A stretch of DNA of 64,000 nt from Larix kaempferi (taxonomy: Eukaryota > Streptophyta > Pinopsida > Pinales > Pinaceae), in assembly GCA_027924585.1 (NCBI GenBank), contig BSBM01000179.1, positions 11,508,501 through 11,572,500 on the forward strand, written 5' to 3'. A program made the translations under genes and the position numbers. The notes beneath the pieces were generated by a model. It worked only from the letters and a program-made list of their open reading frames with translations, searched no databases and was not told where the DNA came from. This document shows positions 25,189-37,502 of the stretch, piece by piece (the stretch's first letter is position 1; every line of letters begins with the position of its first letter).

Positions 25189-26028
25189 CAGGAAGGAAGT
25201 ATATTTATTTCTCAAGCTAAGTACATATCTGGATTATTGAAGAAGTTTGGAATGGAGGAATGTAAACCAGCGATTACTCCCATGGAACAAAATTTAAAAC
25301 TTTCTAAGTTTGAAGGGGGGGAACTCGTAAATTGCACTGGATATAGACAGTTAATTGGATGTTTGATTTACTTGATGAATACTCGTCCTGATCTATCTTA
25401 TGCAGTTAGCATACTTTCTAGATATATGCAGGAACCTAGAGAAAGTCATTGGAATGCAGCAAAAAGGGTGTTAAGGTATCTTCAAGGAACAAAGGATTTT
25501 GGACTTGAGTTTAAAAGAAACAAAAATTTCAAACTTGTTGGCTTTTCAGATGCGGATTTTGCTAGAGATATTGATGATAGGGCATCTACTTCAGGTTACT
25601 TAATGAATATGGGATCAGCTGCGGTGGCATGGAGTTGTAAAAAGCAGGATACAATTGCAAATTCTACAGCAGAAGCAGAATATATTTCAGCTTGGGAAGC
25701 TGCTTGTGAGATAGTTTGGTTAAGAAGGATTTTGCAAGACCTCAAAGTTGATCAGAAAGAAGCAACTTCATTATTTATTGATAATCAGTCAGCAATCAAG
25801 TTAGCCAAAAATCCTGTTTTTCATTCAAAAACAAAGCATGTGGATACTAAGTATCATTACATTCGGGCTCTCGTCGTCAAACAAATCATCAAGCCAAAGT
25901 ATTGTCCATCAGAAGATCAAACTGCAGATATTTTTACAAAATCTCTTGGAAGGGTCAAATTTGATAAGTTTAGAAATGAACTTGGTATTTGTTCAAAAGA
26001 ATTTTTGGATCAAAGGGGGGATTGTTAG
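25189..26028 (+). pseudogene. Copia connection and RNase H region
   Basis: Same frame after the TAG: 'GSIFISQAKYISGLLKKFGM', 'LIGCLIYLMNTRPDLSYAVS', then RNase H with 'GFSDADFARDIDDRASTSGY', 'NSTAEAEYISAWEAACE' and 'LFIDNQSAIKLAKNPVFHSK'. It ends at 26028, a few bases inside the 3' LTR, which is normal for copia. Expected catalytic acidic residues (D, E, D) are visible. Confidence 0.93.
26012..26021 (+). other. Polypurine tract
   Basis: 'aaagggggga' just before the 3' LTR, the plus-strand priming site. Confidence 0.85.
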
Positions 26029-26283
26029 GAATTGTGATCCAAAAATGTAATGAATAGAAGTTTAGTTTAATAAATGTAAAAGGGCATCTACACACTCACG
26101 TGATTATGTGAGGTGTCCCTTAGTTAGTTTTGGTAACGGTAAATTAGTTGTTACTCTTTGGATATTTAAATCCATCGAGTTTTCCATGTGAGGTAATCTT
26201 TCGGGATTTAGCCCTCACATCTCTGTGATGTAATTATTTTCCTTCTTCATTAATAAAGTTATGTGTCTGAGGACACTTTGTCA
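26023..26283 (+). repeat. 3' LTR of the copia element
   Basis: 261 bp, TGTTAGG...TTTGTCA, identical to the 5' LTR by eye, followed by the target duplication TTTAG. Confidence 0.97.
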
Positions 26284-26288
26284 TTTAG

Positions 26289-29181
26289 CTGTTGTTCAAG
26301 AACAACTATCTTTTCAGCATTGGCAGTGTCCAAAGCTTCAACATCTTGCAATTGGACTTGAAGAGAAGCATTCTGTTCTTGAAGGTCTTCAATCTTATTT
26401 TCAAATGCTTTTCTCAGTTCATGAATGTCAGCTTCATGTTCTTCATTGGCCTTAACCAACTGCTCTTGAAGTTTCTTGAACTCCTCCTTCTTGACATCAA
26501 TTTCTTTATTCAATGTGAACACTTAATCAAAATTGGCACCTGCAAAAGCACCCATGGCAGCAACAGTATACAGTGCTTCTTGTTGTATGTCATCTGATTT
26601 CTTGGCCCAAACAATTTGATTAGGAAAGGGACCCTACAACACATCCTGATCTCTACCTCTTTTGTTACCCTTCTTCACCACTGCCTTATCCTTTTTCCTA
26701 TAGAAATAATATCCAAGGGAGGTTACAATATCTTCCTCATAAGTAGCTACCAATTCAGTGGAATATGTAGTCACATCTCCTGTTGCAATTATTGGGGTTG
26801 TCTGAGTAACAGTGGTATTAGGTATTGTCATAGTAATCTAAGAGGTGGTTAGTGGAGAAGGGATAACTTCAGGGATTGAGGGTAAAGAGGTTGGAGTAGG
26901 GATTGAAGTAAAAACTTCAGAAAGTGAAAAATATGCACCAGAAACTAATGGTGAAGACGGAACAACCGGGATTTGGACATCATTGGCTGGTGGTGATGAA
27001 ATAGATGGTGGTGGTTGCATAGAGATAGTTGAAGACTGTATCTCTGCAACTATTGATGGTGGAATCGAAAGTGGAACTGACAAGGTTGGATATGGAACAA
27101 TAATGGAAGTTATTGCATGAAATAACTGGGATATGGTGGATGGTGGTGTTACCCCAGAAGATAAAGTGGAAAGAGCTTGAATGGATGAAAGTAAGAGTGC
27201 TGAAGTTGTGGTATCAACAGTAGTAGTGGTTTCAAGAGACTATTGGTCTGGGACAAGATCATCCATGACTATGGAATCCAACACATCTGTGATTTCCTGA
27301 GAAGTTTCAGTTTCTTCCTGCACCACAATCATAAAAGGAAGTGTTTCATCTTCCACATCACTGTCCTCAATAGTAAGAGTAGGAATCTCAGAGGCAGAAG
27401 TTTGAATTTTCTGTCTTTTAGCCGGTTTACTCACAGCAATCACTTGAACAACACTAATCAAGTTGGCTGTAGAAGCCACTTGAATTAGTAATGGGTTTGG
27501 GTACTGCAACCACTTGGGTATCCAACACTGAAGACTTCATCTGTGCTAATTTCTGCTTGAATTGTTGAGATGTATGCATTAAGATCTTTAGTTCTGCAGC
27601 AGTTTTCAACTTCAGAGTATCCTCCATAAGGCCTTTTCCTTTGTCTCCATCCGGGTAGGTCAGCATCAATGGAGCACTAGATTTTTTAGCTTCCTTTTCT
27701 TCCCTATCTTTTCTTGTTTTCTCATCAAGCTTAATTTCCATGCTTCTATATCTCAAAACCTCAGTTTTAAGCTCCCGTTGATACTGAAAGATATGGCTAT
27801 GTTCTTTGCTCTTTGCCCTCAGCAGGACTTCAGAGAAAATATTAACTCCCTGATAAATAGAGTCATCAGGGATGTGTTGATGTGTATAGCAAATCCTCAT
27901 ATGTGCCTATTTGAAATGAACCTCCAGAAATACTTTGGGGTCATGAGTTCTTTTGGGAGCAAATCCCAATTTCAAAGAAACAATCTTGCCTCCTAGTGTT
28001 GCAGCCCAAGTTGAAGTTTGGATAACCAAAGGACCAAGGTTTAAAGGGAACTTAGGCCATCCCTTCCTTTTGGGACCAGTGAACTTAAGGTAGACACCAT
28101 ATGTAACAGTCTGATAAGATATCTCCTCAAGTAACAGTCTGTCAGGGACAACTCTTGGTAGCAAATGTACAGTATTGCTTCCCCATAATCTAATGTAAGC
28201 AAAGGCTTCTCCCACATACTAGTCACCCAATGTATCGATGAGAGTTCTGGCATCAGGAGAAAAGGAAGGGGCATCTTCCCTGAAAATCTGCTAGAAAATT
28301 GCACGAAAGAAATGGTCACAAATGTCATAGAGCAAGGGAACAAAATTGATTTCCTATAAGGAGAAACAATAAATATTTATAGGGGGTGAGGACTTAGTCC
28401 AACTCCACCCCATGGTTGGATACTGAAACTTTGTACAGAAAACATCAATTACAAATGCAGAGAAAAAGAAGTATGGATTCCTTGTAGCTGTTGTTTTCTG
28501 ATATTTCTCAATGGATGTCTTTAACTCTGCTGATAAAATTGAAGCCCAAGGGAATGACTGCCCCGTTGTTAGGACATGATGAGCAATAGGAGCCCATTCA
28601 GCTTTGAATACTGAACAATTAGGGAGACCATAAAGTCCACAGAGCATGGCTGCAAGAAGATAATAAGGCTCTTTGAACCAGGAAATTGGGTATAAATTAT
28701 CAACCCTGGGCATGAAATTTGTTGGTCTGTGCATCCAAGACTTCAGCATTTCATTGAAATTGTACCTAGTCTTTGACAACTCAAGGAATGAAACATTGAG
28801 GGGTTGAACAGCTGATTCTAGAGAATAAGCTCTGGTAAAAACCTCAGCGCGAAAAGTAGCCAATTGAGACCCTGCGCTATCATTTAAAGAGAGGTCTTTA
28901 GGGTTAGCATGGTCTATAATCCACTTAACTGCATCAGTGTAGGGAAGGATAGCAGGTCTGGCAGCTATAGCGTGGAGTTGTGAATCCCTAATATTTTCAT
29001 AGGCGGGGTGGTCACTCTGAATATTAGTTAGGTCACCATTGTCAAAGATGGAGTAAATTTTGGACCAATCCATTTGGTATGTCTCAGAAACCTTATCGCT
29101 GGTGTTGGAAAGGATGTCGAAGTTTGGGTCTTTGTTCAAAAGATCTTTCTGAGGAGTTTTGCAGTGAGTGTTGAGAGACAT
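26289..29181 (-). pseudogene. Relic D: divergent member of the A-E family, N-terminal and middle parts
   Basis: A likely start is the ATG at 29181 ('MSLNTHCKTPQKDLL'), open to 28354. The N-terminal block has 'DAVKWIIDHANPKDLSL' and 'RAEVFTRAYSLESAV', in the place of 'FPEFVLWC...' in C. It then reads 'GLYGLPNCSVFKAEWAPIAH' and 'PYFFFSAFVIDVFCTK'. The next frame has 'YIRLWGSNTVHLLPRVVPDR' and 'FPLNLGPLVIQ', aligning with C's 'IRLYGFVKEPYILPAFL' and 'FPLKIGPFIIK'. Downstream are an E/K-rich segment (27900-27454), a linker with the nuclear-signal-like 'KPAKRQKIQTS', a Ser/Pro/Thr-rich stretch (27083-26838) and a coiled coil (26522-26289) that runs into the copia insertion. Several frame breaks. 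The layout loosely resembles plant mobile-domain proteins, but no named motif is visible. Confidence 0.6.
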
Positions 29182-29310
29182 GTTTGAAAAACTGGAGAAA
29201 TATGATGAATAAATAAACACCAATAAGAAAAAAAACTCAAAATAGCAAAAAACCTTGAACAATTGAATAAGAAAGTGACACAAAGCCAACCTGGGCAAGC
29301 TGGAAAAAAT

Positions 29311-29465
29311 GGCGAAAACAACCCCAGGTAGAAAGTCGCGAAAATGACCCCTGGTAAAAAGTCACAGAAACGACCCCTAGTAAAAACTCGCGAAAAAGAC
29401 ACCTGGTAAAAACTCGCAGTAAAATACGCACAAATGGCGAAAACGACCCCTGGTAAAAATTGGCA
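29311..29465. repeat. 26-bp tandem repeat, about six degenerate copies
   Basis: Unit close to 'aaaacgacccctggtaaaaa' plus 'ctcgcg'. It lies just 5' of relic D. Single copies recur at 30155-30185 and 31635-31665, each next to a palindrome cluster. Confidence 0.8.
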
Positions 29466-29469
29466 GTAA

Positions 29470-30175
29470 AATCAACACAGCAAAATCCAAACAGTAGGCA
29501 ATTTTCGAAAATGAAAAATGATAAAAGAAAACAGAAACAAAATCAATATATTTATTAATTCCGTCGGGTTACATCTGGGCTGTAAGATTAAGACAAATCG
29601 ACAGCTGATATCTAATCTGGGAAATGCGGAAGACAAGTTGCGGGGGTTTAATTTTTCGGAAATATATACAACATTCCTGCAATCCGCAATTGCGGGTTTC
29701 GGGACCAGAACTCCAAATAAAAACAAAACAAAGGGTCATCACTTCCTATGATGTCAGTTCTCTCTTTGAGGCTCACACGTGTGATATTTTGGCCCTACAA
29801 AATAGAGATCAATTAATGTATAACCAGAAGAGTCAAGATCGAAAAAATATAAATAACAAGAAGGGTCGGCCTATCCTTCGTTTAGTAGATAATTGTGAAT
29901 AGCAATATCGATCAATTCACCTGTATCCATATTGGTGAACACAAGAAGGATCCGATGACCCTTCTGGTAGTCTAGAACTAGTATGAAAATAATAATGGGC
30001 AGAAGAAGGATCGGTCGCCCCTTCATTCATAATGGAATTGTGCAAATTTTCAACCTACGAAGTATAGGCTGTCAATTCATGTATATCTTGAATGGTGAAG
30101 ACTGCAAAAATACTAATCACAAGAAGGGTCGGCCGACTCTTCATTTAATCTGGAAAAAATGGTGAAAACGACCCC
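29470..30175. repeat. Palindrome-cluster repeat, copy 4
   Basis: Begins with a ~240-bp module ('tttattaattccgtcgggtt' ... 'gcaatccgcaattgcggg') that recurs at 31670-31910. A CACACGTGTG palindrome module follows at 29770, then palindromes near 29861, 29945, 30002 and 30123. It lies 5' of relic D. Confidence 0.8.
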
Positions 30176-31279
30176 TGGTAAAAACTCGCAGTAAAATCTA
30201 CACAACAGGTAAATTAACGTTGCCATCTATTCAATGCATGTAAATTCTATTTTTAATACCATAAATCTTATCAAATTATCAGGTGGCCTGCATATACTTT
30301 CGTCCAATTTTAAGTCTTAGCTCATTTGATCTCATGGAGGAAGAATATACCATTGGAAGTGGGAATTGTTCTTGCATGCATTGGAGCAAACTTAAACCCC
30401 TAGATTTTCTTATATATCAAAGATTCAAAATGATTATAACTTTGTTCAATATGTGTCATGTGACTTTGCATTGTAGCTCTCTTACCTGATTCTTTGAAGT
30501 TTTCTTTGAGCTAGTTGATAAGTTATTGCATCAGGTTTGTTGGACTTGGTCCCGGATAGAATGTGTAGTCAACAAGGTGCTAGAGTCTATTTGAGTCTAT
30601 CTAAATTAACCTTCCCCCCTTGACCTCGACCAAGGGGGAAAGTGGGAAATTGAATCATTCAGTACTCAGATCCCTGCGCATTTCATTTTTTCTCTTATCT
30701 ATCCTTTCCTATCATTCTTGCACCTCTACTGATAAGTGAATTTCTCTGAGCCATCCATCTTGCATGATCAATTTGGTACCATTGATCCTCTTCCATGATT
30801 AGCCCCACGGCCTTCCACAGTCTTCAATCTCTCAAACACTGCCTTCCTCGCACCTGAGATCTGCGTAGTTATTATCAATTTCCGATCTGGCCCCTGTCCG
30901 CATCCTTATTGTCCAAAGGTGTAGCCTTTACCGAGGTTTGCGAATTTGGAACGTGTCGATAAGCCGTGCATGTTCATACTGCGAACTAAACCTTAATCGC
31001 TGATGCCTTTCCCCGCCAGATCTGTACCGTCGAAACATGTAGTCCCTACCAAAACTTCGCAAATCTGAAAAGTCCATTTCCCCATGCATCTCAAATCACC
31101 AAAGTACCTGTCGTCCGTAGATCTATCCTTCCGCCCCTTGATCTAATTTCCTACTTGCTCACGGGCTAGCAACACTACGCTCACACTTAAACCGTCCTAT
31201 CTTACTTTAGCGAATAGTGCTTGTGGCCGTTGATATCCGTCAGATTGCAACACTCACACATTCCATGTCATCACATCCT
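30176..31279. other. No gene; GC-richer flank-like stretch
   Basis: 30190-30640 is AT-rich and featureless. 30640-31270 is GC-richer, with phrases like those at 3480-3840 ('gatctg', 'taccaaaact'), and may be a 5' flank of a lost A-E family member. No ORF of note. Confidence 0.35.
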
Positions 31280-33420
31280 ATCGTGTAAGTTCTCTCTTTG
31301 AGGCTCACACGTGTGAGATTTTGGCCTACCAAAACAGAGAATGGTCGGTCGATCCTTCGTTTAGTAGAAAATTGTGAACACCAATATCCAGCAATTCACC
31401 TGTATCCAGATTGGTGAACACAAGAAGGATCAGACAACCCTTCTGGCAGCCTAGAATAAGTGTGAAAATAATATTGTGCAGAAGAAGGATTGGCCAACCC
31501 TTCATTTATGAGGGAATTGTATAGATATTCAACATACAAAGGATAGGATGTCAATTCATATATATCTAGAATGGTGAAGACTGGAAAAATACTAAGGACA
31601 AGAAGGGTCAGCCGACCCTTCATTTAAGCTGTAAAAAATGGCAAAAACGACGCCTGGTAAAAACTCACCATAAAATCCACACAGCAGGTAATTTTCGAAG
31701 ATGAAAAATAATAAAAGGAAACAGAAAAAAAATCAACATATTTATTAATTCCGTCAGGTTAAATCTGGGCCATAAGATTAAGACAAATCGACGACCAAGA
31801 TCTAATCTGTGGAATGTGGAAGATGTCTTGCGCGGGTTTATTTTTTGGAAATATATACAACGATCTCGCAATCTGCAATCCGCAATTGTGGGTTGCGAGA
31901 CTAAAACTCAAAATAAAAATAAACCTGACTTTTTGCAATCCGCAATCCACATTGCGGGTTGCGGGTTGCAAAAATGCATGTCACAAATCCATTATTCAAA
32001 CGCTTCCCACAAGCTATAGCATGATATGATGGTGCATGCATTTTTCTCAAATCATGAATTATGGCGGGCATTCTCTCAGAGCAGTTTTGACTACTTTTTC
32101 CATACTTTGTTAATTTCCAAAGTTTCACAAACTTGTCATACTTTTCCAGAATGATGTCAGATAGCACTAGATTACCATCATGTGTCTTTCCGGCTGCATC
32201 ACACATTCCATGTCATCACTTCCTATCGTGTGAGATGTGGGCCTACCAAAATAGAGATCAAGTCATGTATAACCAGAATGGTCAAGACTGGAAAAATATA
32301 AATCAAAAGAAGGGTTGGATGACCCTTCGTTTAGTAGATAATTGTGAACACCAATATCCAACAATTCAACTGTATCCAGACTGGTGAACACAAGAAGGAT
32401 TGGATGACCCTTCTGGCAGTCTAGAACTAGTATGAAAATAATATTGGGCAGAAGAAGGGTCAGACGTCCCTTCATTTATGAGGGAATTGTGCAAATATTC
32501 AACCTAGGAAGTATAGGCTGTCAATTCATGTATATAATTAATGGTGAAGACTGCAAAAATGCTAAGCACAAGAAGGGTCGGTCAACCCTTCATTTAAAAG
32601 AGAAATGAAATTGTTTTTAACCTACGAAGGTTGGGACAACAATTCCCCACTACCAGCTTCCGAAGAATATGGTAGGGATCGGGACATTGCCTATGTTATA
32701 ACATGTAAACAATATTTATCCTTACTTCCAACTGTTGACAAGATGGATCGACCGCTCCTTCTCTTAGTAGATAATTGTGAACACCAATAAATGACAATTC
32801 ACCTGTATTCATAATGGTGAACATAAGAAGGATCGAACCACCCTTCCTGCAGTCTAGAACTATTCTGAAAATAATATTGGGCAGAAGAAGGGTTGGCCAC
32901 CCCTTCATTCATTTATCTCCAGCCTCATTCAAAAATGGGGTGTTGGTTAATGACATTCAACTTCAAATGAAAACAAACCAAAGTTTCTGCAATCCGCATT
33001 AAGGGTTGCGGAAATGCATGTCGCAAATCCATTATTCAAATAGTTCCCGCAATCCGCATTGCGGGTTTCATAAAAGAAGAACACAAACATTTACAATACT
33101 CTTTCCACAATCTGCAATTACGGGTTGCGGGTATCAAATCCCTGATTATTGGAAAACATTTACAGCTGAAAACCAGAATGGTCAATCATTGAAAAATACC
33201 AAGGCTAGGCCGTCATTTCATGTATAACCAGAATGGTCAATAATGGAAACCTCCTAAGCACAAGAACGGTCGGTCGGCCCTTCGTTTAGTATATAATTGA
33301 GAACACCAATATCCAACAATTCACCTCTATCCATAATGGTGAGCACAAGAAGGATCGGACAACCCTTCCTGTAGTCTAGAACTAGTATGGAAATAATACT
33401 GGGCGAATCACATGAATGGG
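31280..33420. repeat. Palindrome-cluster repeat, copies 5 (multiple units)
   Basis: Three successive units. Unit 1: CACGTG module at 31300, palindromes near 31340, 31423, 31482 and 31600. Unit 2: ~240-bp module 31670-31910, inverted 'gcaatccgcaat...gcgggttgcgg' motifs 31870-31970, module 'aagctatagcatgatatga' at 32010, palindromes near 32309, 32393, 32453 and 32571, then 32742, 32826 and 32885. Unit 3: 'gcaatccgcattgcgggt' motifs 32990-33130, palindromes near 33262 and 33348. The unit at 32007-32960 aligns with 38104-38943 joined to 63076-63262. Confidence 0.85.
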
Positions 33421-33793
33421 GGGGACCATCGAAGGAGAGAACTGGAGACACTCTGTACTTGGAGACTTGTAATGTTTTACAATCTTTAAAGAATTTAAGT
33501 TAGTTTCTATTTTACTTTCTTTTGTTATATGAATCAAATTTCATTGATTCATTTTGGTTTTTCATACGAACATCTACTGACTCTTTTTTGTATTGTTAAA
33601 ACATAAAACATATAAATCTGTGTGCTTGATTTATCATTCATATGATTTATATGCAGGTTATGCACCAATCTATTTCTTTCCTTGATTGATATTGTTTCAC
33701 ATTCTGCAATCACAGCGCAGTCATTATCATTATAATTTAATTTGTTAATTAGCTCATCATTGATAGGACAGTCACATTCTTGTTATTCTTTTG
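33421..33793. other. AT-rich spacer
   Basis: No ORF or shared repeat seen. Confidence 0.5.
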
Positions 33794-34110
33794 AATAAAA
33801 TAACACAGGAATCTTTACTCTTGAAAATATGCATCAACTCTATTCGGGAATAATATTTCAGAATTGAAGGGCTCAATACAAAACAAGTATAATATCTTCA
33901 CGATTTCCAACCCTTACTACATCGCCAAAAAAAACATCTAATCCTTTGAATAAAATAACACCAGAACCTTTAGTCTTGAAAATATGCATCAACTCTGCTC
34001 GACCATCTTTATTTAAAATTGAAGGGCTTAATACAAAACGAATATCTCTTCACAGGTTCCAACACTTACTACATTGCCAAAAATTGTCTTTTATACATTG
34101 TAAAACCTCT
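33794..34110. repeat. Tandem duplication, about 158 bp
   Basis: 'gaataaaataacac...tcttgaaaatatgcatcaac' at about 33794 recurs at about 33952, each followed by 'attgaagggct' and 'acttactaca'. It lies at the 3' side of relic C. Confidence 0.8.
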
Positions 34111-34239
34111 CGGGGTAAAACCCCAACTACTTCATAACTTAAAATAGAAAATTATAAACTAACTATTACATTCCATTTCGGTCAAAATTTATACAATTTC
34201 CAAAATTTCTCAGAATAAAACATTTGATGTCTTTCTATT

Positions 34240-37200
34240 GGTTGTAGCTGCTAACAGGGCTTCTTTCTCGAACAGAAGTCTTCAAGTGTGCAAGTTGTAC
34301 TTCATTTTTCCATATATCTCCACTGTCTTCCATTGCTCTGTAGAAGGTACCTCATAACTAGTCATCTCCTCAACCAAAACTTTCATCTCTATCTGCTTTG
34401 CAATGGAAGTTGGAGGAATCTTTTCAGCTATCATGGCCAGCTGGTTTAGAATTTCAAAGTCAAGGGAGAGTTTCTTCAGTAGAATTTTCCCTGTTAGAAC
34501 ATGAGTCAAACCTTGAAATTTCTCATAGTTCCTCCCAATATTATATAGTAAATCCTTATAATTGTCCTGGGAAATTAATTCATTATTTTCATCCTAAAAA
34601 GAAGGCAGTCCCTTTTGTATTACCTTTTCAAATCCATTTTTGAACGCTTCAACCTGTTCCTTCATATGTTCTGACTAGCGTGAACATTCTCAATGTGAGA
34701 ATGTTTGCCGAGGACTCTCCTAGCCCAAGTTATGACTGTTACCCTGTTTTCAATAGCCATTGCTTTCAGGTCACCTTCTGTCAGGGTATTTAAGAAACTT
34801 ATAGTACCCTAGGCTGTATCTTTTGGTATCTTATCTAAAACTTCTCTCATTGCTTTACAGCTTTGTAAGCTATCATTTGCTATGGCTTCATTTTTCTTCA
34901 TTAAATCTAAATAAGGCCTCAATTTTGCAGCCTCATCGATGATTGAATCCCAAATCAAATGCTTTGCACCTTGCAATGCTAGTTGTCCTGTCACTTGGCC
35001 TATCATCCTCTGATTTCTTCCTACCAAATCTTTATTGTCTTTTGTCAACTCTTTTATTTCATTTTCCTTTTTCTGATTTTCCTCTTCTAGTCTTTGTTTT
35101 TCTTCTTTTAGTTCTATGATCTCCACCTCGTTCAAGCTAACTTGGGACATAGCTTGAACTATATCAACTGTGCTTGCTTCTTTGTTGCCTTGATCTGTTC
35201 CTTGCTTCTCTTGTGCCGTATTTGTCGATTTGGCCTTTAGATCTTCAATTTCAGTCTTAAGACTCTATCTATATTTCTCCCAACTTTCCTCTTTTTCCTC
35301 AAAATTGAGCAATTTAGCAAGACAGTCATCCAATTCTCGAGATAAAGTTTCTTGTTCTTGTTCTAACACAGTGAATTCAAGCGCTTGAATTATTCGAGTT
35401 GCTGGAATTCTAACCTTTTGCTGAAGTAATTGGATATTCTTTTCTTTCTCAGCTAAAAGTTTTTTAATTGCCTCCCCTCTATTTGGTTCATCATTGCTCT
35501 TCACCAGGTCATCTTGTAATCTTTTTATTTGCAGCTGACGAGCTTTGTTCTCTGTTTTCTCTTGCCTCAATTGGATTTGCATCCTGTTCACTGTTTTCTG
35601 TAGTTTTTCCACTGTTAAAGTAGCTTTCATCATATCAGCATAAATCACCTCTTCAATCTGTCTATGTAGGTGAATTTTATCAGGGACTGTTATCTTCTGC
35701 AAATTCAATTTCATTTATATGACCTTATCATCAGACGATACGGCCAAATTCAAAGTATTTTTGTCTGAATATCTGCTAGTCATTAGAGTAATTTATGAAT
35801 CAACAACATTCCTGACTTCTGGAAACAACTTATGCATTGCTTTTGCTGTTGTTTGTCTATCTTTGCCATATTTTACACATATTTCATCTCTTGAATGAAA
35901 TTTGCTAGAATCACCTGCATCTCTTGCCTCGTCAAATTCATATTCTTGTACTTGAATTCCTTTCCCTTGGTATTTTTCTTTCTTCATTCCCTTTTTTTTT
36001 TCAGATACAACTACTTCATCTTGCTGGCTTGATTTTAAGCTTTTGGATTCTCTTTCTTCCTCCACCTGCATATCAGTACTTTCATAAAAGCTTCTTTTAC
36101 TTGTTGCTTCAAACTTTCCTGGGGTACATACCATCTCAGGTACCAACTCAATTGAAACTTTATCCAAGTTAGAAGGATTAGCATGTGAACTTCCTGAAAC
36201 TTCTGTGTATGATTCATATTGTAGTAAATTTTCCATCTTCGCCAATCCTTCAACCTCTTAGTGATCAAAGGCTTTATTTTTGTTCTCTTTCCTTCTGTCA
36301 GAAATAACATGACGAGGATCATAATTAATAGATGTCGCTTTCCTAAAACTCAGTGCTTCTAAATGTTTTTGTACAAAAGGAAGAGCATTCTTGTTCTTGA
36401 TGATAAAAGGACCAATTTTTAAAGGGAACTTTATATCTATAGCTTTCTTGAAATGTAGAAAATGGTCATTTTCTAATGTCAATTTTTGTCTGATAAACTC
36501 CAAAGCAAAAAATCTCGGATTCAAAAAGGCTGGTAGAATATAGGGCTCCTTAACAAATCCATAAAGTCTGATTGTTGTATCTTGCTTCCCTAAAAAACAG
36601 TCTCCAATTGCTTTTTTTGGGCTTAATTGCATCAGGGTCTTCATCTCTAATAATACTCTAAGAAAATTTTCTCCAAACATCAATCTGTATACTTCTGATA
36701 AAATAAAATTCATAAAATTAAACATACTGTCTTTCACTATTTCTGAAAACACAGACTGTGGGAAATGTAAATCTTTTCGACTGCTAAACAGGAGCATTTT
36801 CAACAGGTGTGTCTGGAATCTGAAATGTCTCAAAGTGTGGAAATTCATTAACCGAGAGTGGATGTTCCGAGCCAATAATTCAACAAATTGAAGGCAGGGT
36901 ACTTGACTGTAATCCATTTTTGGTCTACCAACACATAATCTAAAAAGAAAACTTAACTGGACCTATGTGACCATGGAATCATCATCAAACCCTAAAAACT
37001 GTGAAATGAGTGACAAAACTAACTGTGAATTTTCATCAAAGAAATTAATGTCAAGTGGATAGGGGGTGCTATCAATGGCAAGGCCAAGTTTCAGACAACT
37101 GGTCATGAAGGTTTGTTTGGTCTCAGGGGATGACTCTCTGTACTGGCTAACTAGGGCTTCTTCGGAAAAATCTTCCTGGTGGTGGGAGGAAAACAGGGGT

Positions 37201-37502
37201 ACTACTAGATCTTTCCTAACGGTAGATGCATTTACATGGAAAAGAATTTTCTTTTGTGATGAAATCATAATGACTCTTTGACTCTGAAAATAATTTATTG
37301 CACACCACAAAACGAATTCCGGAAACCCTGAAGGTTGTTCGGGACAAAAATGGATAAAACAGGACTTATAAACATTCTACACGTCCAAATTTTGTTTATA
37401 TAAACCCTCCAACTTGCTTTTGATTTCTGAAACTGAGAATTTAACCATTATGGGGTCACGAATGTCACTATCTCTGTCCACTAGGGTTTCTCCTATCCTC
37501 AT
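34240..37502 (-). pseudogene. Relic C: most complete member of the A-E family
   Basis: A possible start is the ATG at 37502 ('MRIGETLVDRDSDIRDP'), in frame with what follows apart from stops. Blocks in order: 'FPEFVLWCAINYFQSQR' and 'VNASTVRKDLVVP' (37330-37200); 'LQFVELLARNIHSRLMNFHT' (~36880); 'IRLYGFVKEPYILPAFLNPR' and 'FPLKIGPFIIKNKNALPF' (36560-36390); 'NYDPRHVISDRRKENKNK' (~36280); a linker with 'EKKKGMKKEK' (36245-35793); 'LMTSRYSDKNTLNLAVS'; a long coiled coil (35714-35265 and 35150 onward); 'QVTGQLALQGAKHLIWDSII' and 'KLRPYLDLMKK' (~34980-34890); and a final helical tail to ~34280. I count at least six stops or frame breaks. The full protein would have been near 1,000 residues. Possibly nuclear, from basic clusters; function unknown. 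Confidence 0.65.

Larger units (their letters stand above)
19477..26283 (+). mobile_element. Ty1-copia LTR retrotransposon, complete with target duplication
   Basis: A 6,807-bp element with two 261-bp LTRs (TG...CA), flanked by the 5-bp target duplication TTTAG (19472-19476 and 26284-26288). Order: LTR, initiator-Met PBS, about 1.8 kb leader, gag-pol, polypurine tract, LTR. The domain order protease-integrase-RT-RNase H identifies the copia superfamily. As far as I can read them, the two LTRs are identical, so insertion was recent. The polyprotein is nonetheless broken by a 173-bp tandem duplication and one nonsense codon. It sits inside relic D on the opposite strand. Confidence 0.97.
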
